Assembly: GCA_963693315.1 (NCBI GenBank)
Contig: OY856186.1
Location: 457,867,892-457,931,891, forward strand
DNA: 64,000 bases
Direction: 5' to 3'
Origin: Diogma glabrata
Lineage: Eukaryota > Arthropoda > Insecta > Diptera > Cylindrotomidae
Below the pieces are notes generated by a model that was not told the DNA's origin, searched no databases, and saw only the letters and a program-made list of their open reading frames with translations. A program made the position numbers and the translations under genes. This document shows, piece by piece, positions 59,041 to 64,000 of the stretch (its first letter is position 1; each line of letters opens with the position of its first letter).

Positions 59041-61055
59041 GCTAAATGCAGAGGTTTTGAGTAGTTTGCTGAGTGTATCATTTTTTCACTAAATTATGTT
59101 AATTTATGATCTGTTATAATTTTTCGGCAACGTATTGATGTTTCGTGTTAGTTTTGTAATAAATTTCTAAACAGAGATAAAAAAAATACTTGTACTTTAA
59201 CAAAGAGTTATGTTTGATATACATCGCTGCCCAAAACTAAAAACCGTATGTCCTCATAAAAGTTTTTTGCCGAAAACTATATCAAAATCCTTAACCTAGA
59301 CCGAAGTCTTGATATCTCAGAGCTTGAGATTTCAGCCCCTCCATATTTTACACTTATAATTGTAATTCATGCTTTGTCTTGTAACACTAAAAAAGCAGAA
59401 GCTCGATTGATTTCTATCTTATAAAGTTAGGAATTTATTTTGTGATTAAGAAAATATAAAAATATTGACTGACTTCCCCACGCTCTGGAAACAAAATGTT
59501 TTGGATATAAAATAGTAAGCTTATATTCATAAAATACTGGCAAGCTTTTGTTGTAGATCTCGCGTAGTTTTATCAAAATTAGATCATTAATGGAAGCTGT
59601 AGTATCCCAACAGATATAAATTATGTTGTAAAAAATAATTCAGCTGAAGTGACAAAACGGAATTTGGAATGCAGAACTGTTAAAAATCATACAGGCCCAA
59701 TTATGGGATACCAATTATCCCAAAATCGTCCAAAAACTAATCTTTGTCATTATCGACGTGTCATCAAAATTGTTTAATGAACGAAGTCTGAATACTCCCA
59801 AGAAACTTTAAAAACAAAGTGAGAAAAGTCAGCAGTTGTATAGTGGACCTACTCCTCCCCCCTCACTTTGATCGATGTGTTCCAAAAGTTGATCATTATC
59901 TTCTCACAGTAATTTAAACCTTTTTCATAAGTTTCATCATTATCGCTTCATTATTGTAGGCTGTAGTGTGAATAACAACACTGAAAAAATGCAAAACTTT
60001 GCAAAAAAAAATTTACCGGAAGTGAAACACCGGAAGTTGGGATGCAAAACTGTTGTGAACCAAGTCTCAATAAGATTGGAAGCCAGGATTAGAAGTTATT
60101 GAAGATTCAAATTTACCTCAACCCTTTTGTCCAATTTTGAAATGAATCCAGATTTTCCATTTTCAAGTTAAACAGGATCATATACCAAAGTTTCATCAAG
60201 ATCCAATCCGTTTTTGTCAACCAATCATCCACCCACCCACAGACATAAACCTTATTTTGTGGCTATTTAAATGGGATGGTCCAAATCAAAATAAAAAATT
60301 AAATTTGGTGTATGTAAGATTTTTTTTCTTGACAGCTTGCATTAATTACTTCACACAATTCTACTTTAACTCTGGTGAAGTAAAAAAATGACGAGAACAA
60401 TTAACGTTTAAACAGATAATCACGATTAAAATAAGTAAATATTTACGCAAAAATGAGATTGAAATAGAAATCAAAATTCGTCGTACAAATACTTTTATAT
60501 TTGTTTTATTAATTATTGTTAAGTTCATGTTATTATTCTTTAGGTAGGTACAAGCAAATATCAATCGAAATGTTATTAAAACATATAAGAAATAAAACAT
60601 ATAAGAATTGCGACAGCAATTTTGTGTTATTTTTGTTGTTGTTTAAAGTGAAGTAGGAGATCGCGATGGAATACTTTAGATCGATTTGTTGCGTAAGTGT
60701 GCAGTATCTATATAGTACGATTTAATGGCTTTTACTTTCAAATCAATTTTGATAGCTTAAACTTTGAAAAAGATTTAACTGTCGACTGCTCCATTTAATT
60801 TCTCTAACACTTGTTATTTTACTGTAAAACTAACCGAGACTGTTCCACCATTTATTATACTACTTTTTCAACATTTAATTCAAATTTCATCTTTAAATAT
60901 TTATTTAATATTTTAATAAATATTTTCAATTCTTATGTCAATAATAAATATGCTAATTTTTTATAAGGAATCATTCCACGTCAAGTTATAGCTCCATTTA
61001 CATTATCAGTCTTTAAGTTTTTTGGAATATTATTTCTTAATTATAAATAAAATTT
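59041..61055. other. AT-rich DNA with unclassified repeat-like stretches
   Basis: 59230-60260 is somewhat less AT-rich and holds phrases such as GGAAGTGAAACACCGGAAGT and CCACCCACCCACAGACATAA, typical of old interspersed repeats; no frame. An ATCATTCCACGTCAAG at about 60973 resembles the end of the TIR element at 62436. The rest shows nothing. Confidence 0.35.
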
Positions 61056-62240
61056 GACCATGAAAGTAAAGGAAATTATTTACGACTAAGAACCGCGTTA
61101 TACGGCTTAAAGGCTGTTTTACACGGACCAGTTTCCAGTCCAGAAAAGTATTCATTTTTGTATCCAGTCAAGAATGGACATTTTTATTAACATTTTTCTA
61201 TCCAGTTTTTTTTCTGTTTTACACACAACCAGTTTAAACTGACTTCGCGCATGCGACTATTTGACAATGTTGACAACATAGTCTTTGTGTTTATGTAGGT
61301 TACAAGAACTGTTTTGTTTTGTTTGATTCTACGAAGATAAAATAAATAATAAATCGTTATAAATCGTAATAATAAATCGTCACTAGAGCTGACAGCTGCG
61401 CAGACACGAATGGATATAGTACACTCACTGCGCATAAACTGTTGTAAAAATGAAGAAAAAATAGAGCATGCTCAGAAACTGGATGTATGTCCATTTTTCA
61501 TTGGGCTACAGCTGCGCAGACGGCTACTGCGCATAAAATGAATATGAAACTGAAAATAAATTAGAGCTAGCTTCATTTTTTGCTTAAAATGTCCATTTTT
61601 GACTGGATACAAAAATGAATAATTTTCTGGACGAAAAACTGGTCCGTGTAAAACAGCCTTAAAACAATCTCCCACAATGTGGAACTTAAAGTTGGATAAA
61701 GTTTTAACGGATGTGGGGTTAATCCAATCGGAATCTGATGCATTTGTATACATAAATGTTCAAGGAGATATTCAGTTCTACGTTGCTGTTTATGTCGACG
61801 ACATACTGTTCTTTGCAAAGGATCCTCAAGAACTTGCAGATGTTAAAATGAAGATAATGTCAAAGTTTGAAATGAAAAATTTAGGAGAAGCCTCCACTTT
61901 TCTTGGTATGAATCTTGAATATAACAAATCTTCTGGTGTTTTGAGTTTAAGTCAAAAAAAAAATTTTGTAGAGGATGTTTTACTACGGTTTGGTATGTCT
62001 GACTCCAATCCCATTTCCACTCCAATGAATTGCAACTAAAGCTTGGATTCTTCGTTTTGTCCTAAGAACGATGAAGAGAAAATCGAAATGGCTAATATAC
62101 CCTACCAAGAGTTGATAGGATGTTTACTATTCTTAGCAAATGTGTTGAGCTTTTCTGTAAACTATCTTAGTCGATTCAATCAAAATCCAGGAAAAGCCCA
62201 TTGAAAAGCTGTAAAAAGGGTACTACGTTATTAGTCCAGT
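61056..62240 (+). pseudogene. Copia reverse transcriptase, split by a MITE
   Basis: LRLRTALYGLK at 61078-61110 continues after the MITE with QSPTMWNLKLDKVL. It carries the catalytic box YVDDIL at about 61790-61810, then FEMKNLGEASTFLGMNLEY and LSQKKNFVEDVLLRFGM. The frame ends at a TAA (62037-62039), but translation continues in the same frame with YQELIGCLLFLANV and YLSRFNQNPGKAH, then a TGA in place of Trp and a TAG. The region after VLRY (RNase H) and everything upstream are missing. Ty1/Copia family. Confidence 0.85.
61111..61659. mobile_element. 549-bp MITE with TAA target duplication in Copia RT
   Basis: Left end AGGCTGTTTTACACGGACCA and right end TGGTCCGTGTAAAACAGCCT are exact inverted copies; the similarity extends inward through CCAGTC...TTCATTTTTGTATCCAGTC and TGTCCATTTTT in inverted form. 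TAA flanks it (61108-61110 and 61660-61662). The inner part carries two GCTGCGCAGAC blocks. A 3-bp TAA duplication fits PIF/Harbinger. Confidence 0.85.
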
Positions 62241-62435
62241 AACTTTGTCGCCTGAGTGTATGGGGTAGTATGCGTCAAATCCGGTAGTTCTGATTTTTTG
62301 CAGACTTGTTTATGATGTTGGCTTAATAAATAATCCGAGTTTGTGACCTCGAGCGCCGAACGCAACTTCGTCGAAAATCGTAAAAACCGCGAAAAAATCG
62401 TTATTTTTTCAAATTTTGGCCATTATAACCCTAAA
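62241..62435. other. Spacer after Copia fragment
   Basis: Short, slightly less AT-rich, no frame. Confidence 0.3.
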
Positions 62436-63834
62436 GGGTCATTCCAAAGTGACAAACGTAGCATTTATACCGAAATTCACTACTTTGTTTCCTAATAACT
62501 AAAATTGTAAAGATTATTTTAAGTACTTGTTGACTTTTTAAAATGTAAATCGAGTTTATTTATCTAAATCAGAAAGCTTTTTATTTAAATTAAATTTTTT
62601 AGATATTTTTTAAATAAAAATGTAAATGTGACTAACGTAACATTTTTTATACCATTAAATTAACACCTAAATTATGAACCAAAATTCTCTAGATGTTGAA
62701 AATGTACATAAAATTTATTGATAAGTTTCTTCAATGTAATTAATGTATTTTTTAAAAAAGCCAATAACTTTTTAAAAAATTTGTTAGTTTTTCATAAATT
62801 GACGCTTTTGATTTAAATGATGTGTGACTAACGTAACGTGACTAACGTAACACAAAAGAATTCATGTATTTAGAATGCTTACCTCATTTATTTGGAAAGC
62901 AAAGCAGTCCAATTCAGACACTCCAAACTTTAGCTTACAGAAAATAAAAAGTCTAAAACAATTCGGTTTATTATATTTGTGCCATGCTATATTCTTTTTA
63001 GATATATTTTAATTCGTATATTAAGCATTTTTCACAACCATGTGCTTAATTGCATTCTAAACAAAATAACAATATTGGAATTTTCACAGTTGTTGCCATA
63101 TCTTATAGTAAAATATACGAATATTACGGTGACCACACTCGTTGTCGATTGAAGTCAAGAAAGCCTCTACATAAAACTGCCAGCAACCTGCTGGCAACTG
63201 ATTTTAATATCTTGGATGCCTGGGACACCTCCTGGCAACATTACAACACAACTGGCCTTTCTATTACTAACCCGACTTCTACCCAACCTGGTTTCGATTT
63301 GCCACGTCATACCTGGACTACATTAAACCGAATAAGAACGAATCATGGACGTTGTGCTGATTCTTTCTACAAGTGGGGCATTTCAGAGTCCCCTGAGTGT
63401 GACTGCGGCGCTCCACAACAAACTATAAAACACATTGCAACTGTGTGTCCAATTCGACGTTACAATGGCAACATCTCAGACATCCATTTGGCAACTCCCG
63501 ATGTAGTAGCATGGATAGACTCGCTCGATGTAAACATCTAATGTTCAAATGTACTGCCCAATGTTCAAATATTTTACTTTTTAATTTACTTAAAAGACAC
63601 GCAATCAAATCGATTGTAAGTTCATTTAATGTGTATCCATGTATTGTTTTAGGTAGATTTCATAGAAGAGTCTACCTATTTTTAAGTTTAATTTTTTAAT
63701 GTGTCACAAAAAAAAACCATACGCTAAATAAATAAATAGTAAAATATATGAAACAAAAAATTATAGGTCACAGTTACAGTTTTGTGAATAAAAAAAACTT
63801 TAGCTTGAAGGTTCACTTTAAAATGGAATGACCC
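62436..63834. mobile_element. DNA element with GGGTCATTCC ends, carrying a LINE
   Basis: Ends GGGTCATTCCAAAGTG (left) and, inverted on the right, GGGTCATTCCATTTTAAAGTG, flanked by TAAA at 62432-62435 and 63835-63838, within CCCTAAAGGG contexts. Subterminal motif GTGACTAACGTAAC at about 62629, 62822 and 62836, with a variant at 62450 (GTGACAAACGTAGC). No transposase. The class is not assigned. The LINE at 63118-63735 lies inside. Confidence 0.6.
63118..63735 (+). pseudogene. LINE 3' end (family B), 5' truncated
   Basis: Encodes the C-terminal part of the ORF without a stop to 63541: TWTTLNRIRTNHGRCADSFY, KWGISESPECDCGAPQQTIK and HIATVCPIRR, a Cys/His zinc-binding end. The tail is ACGCTAAATAAATAA. 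A 13-bp direct repeat ATAGTAAAATATA stands at 63105-63117 and 63736-63748. Its family is that of the LINE at 56243-58750. Confidence 0.85.
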
Positions 63835-63838
63835 TAAA

Positions 63839-64000
63839 GGGCTAGTTTTTTCTTTAACCTTTCTTAGGCCGTTTTTAAAGTAGACTAAATTTGCTACAAT
63901 ATGTTCAATTTGCTACAATATGTCCAATAGTTTCCGAGATTAAGCCTTTCAAAGTTTATCATTTTTTTCGAACTTCGCAATTTTTTGCAATTTATACCTT
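63839..64000. other. Window end, no feature
   Basis: AT-rich, with two near-identical TTTGCTACAATATGT stretches at 63890-63921. Nothing else. Confidence 0.3.

Noticed and set aside
61187..61435. Minus-strand frame within the Copia MITE
   Set aside because: It lies in a non-coding palindromic element and has no recognisable motif.

Overview
This is a eukaryotic, very AT-rich window, almost certainly from an insect genome. Two spliced genes have insect-type small exons and GT/AG introns. The repeat set is the usual insect mix: jockey/CR1-like and RTE LINEs, BEL/Pao, Ty3/Gypsy, Copia, Penelope-like, Tigger/pogo, hAT and palindromic MITEs. A dipteran is my guess, but no rRNA, mitochondrial or other diagnostic marker is present, so the order is not established. 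There is one assembly gap of about 200 N near 18470-18669.

The host genes are few. On the + strand at 11648-21332 I can assemble six phase-compatible exons into a complete 923-residue DLGAP/SAPAP (GKAP-domain) protein, the family of Drosophila vulcan. Its last intron holds LINE pieces, the N gap and a 267-bp foldback. On the - strand at 35463-33715 five exons give the last 500 residues of a ZnT (SLC30A, cation diffusion facilitator) zinc transporter with both HxxxD metal sites and a histidine-rich loop. Its first exon(s) were not found. A weak coding-like stretch at about 38150-38835 is unassigned.

Everything else recognisable is mobile DNA, mostly dead. 69-1437: tyrosine-recombinase (Crypton-like) pseudogene with flanking inverted repeats. 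1600-4965: a duplicated repeat, one copy of which carries a CACTG-ended element and a LINE 3' end, the other serving as the empty site. 5972-6107: palindromic MITE. 6440-7010: RTE remnant. 7540-10030: broken jockey-like LINE with a 2A-like N-terminus. 17670-19690: two LINE fragments around the gap. 24917-28560: Ty3/Gypsy pol with a 434-bp CACTG element in the RT. 28571-33300: decayed BEL/Pao. 36279-36753: MITE. 41430-43080: LINE.

The most informative region is 43297-50430. A Penelope-like element (RT plus GIY-YIG nuclease, minus strand, one in-frame stop in the main frame and a late frameshift) has pseudo-LTRs that each contain a hammerhead-ribozyme-like motif. One pseudo-LTR was hit by a Tigger/pogo element, which was hit by an RTE LINE, which in turn carries a pogo-like end. 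The other pseudo-LTR preserves the empty site.

Further right are a + strand LINE (50440-51855), a ZMYM1-type hAT transposase pseudogene, a second Penelope fragment, a decayed minisatellite split by a LINE (55390-59040), a Copia RT split by a 549-bp MITE, and a TIR element carrying a LINE with a 13-bp target-site duplication. No new enzymatic system stood out; the nested insertions and the pseudo-LTR ribozyme candidate are the best leads.
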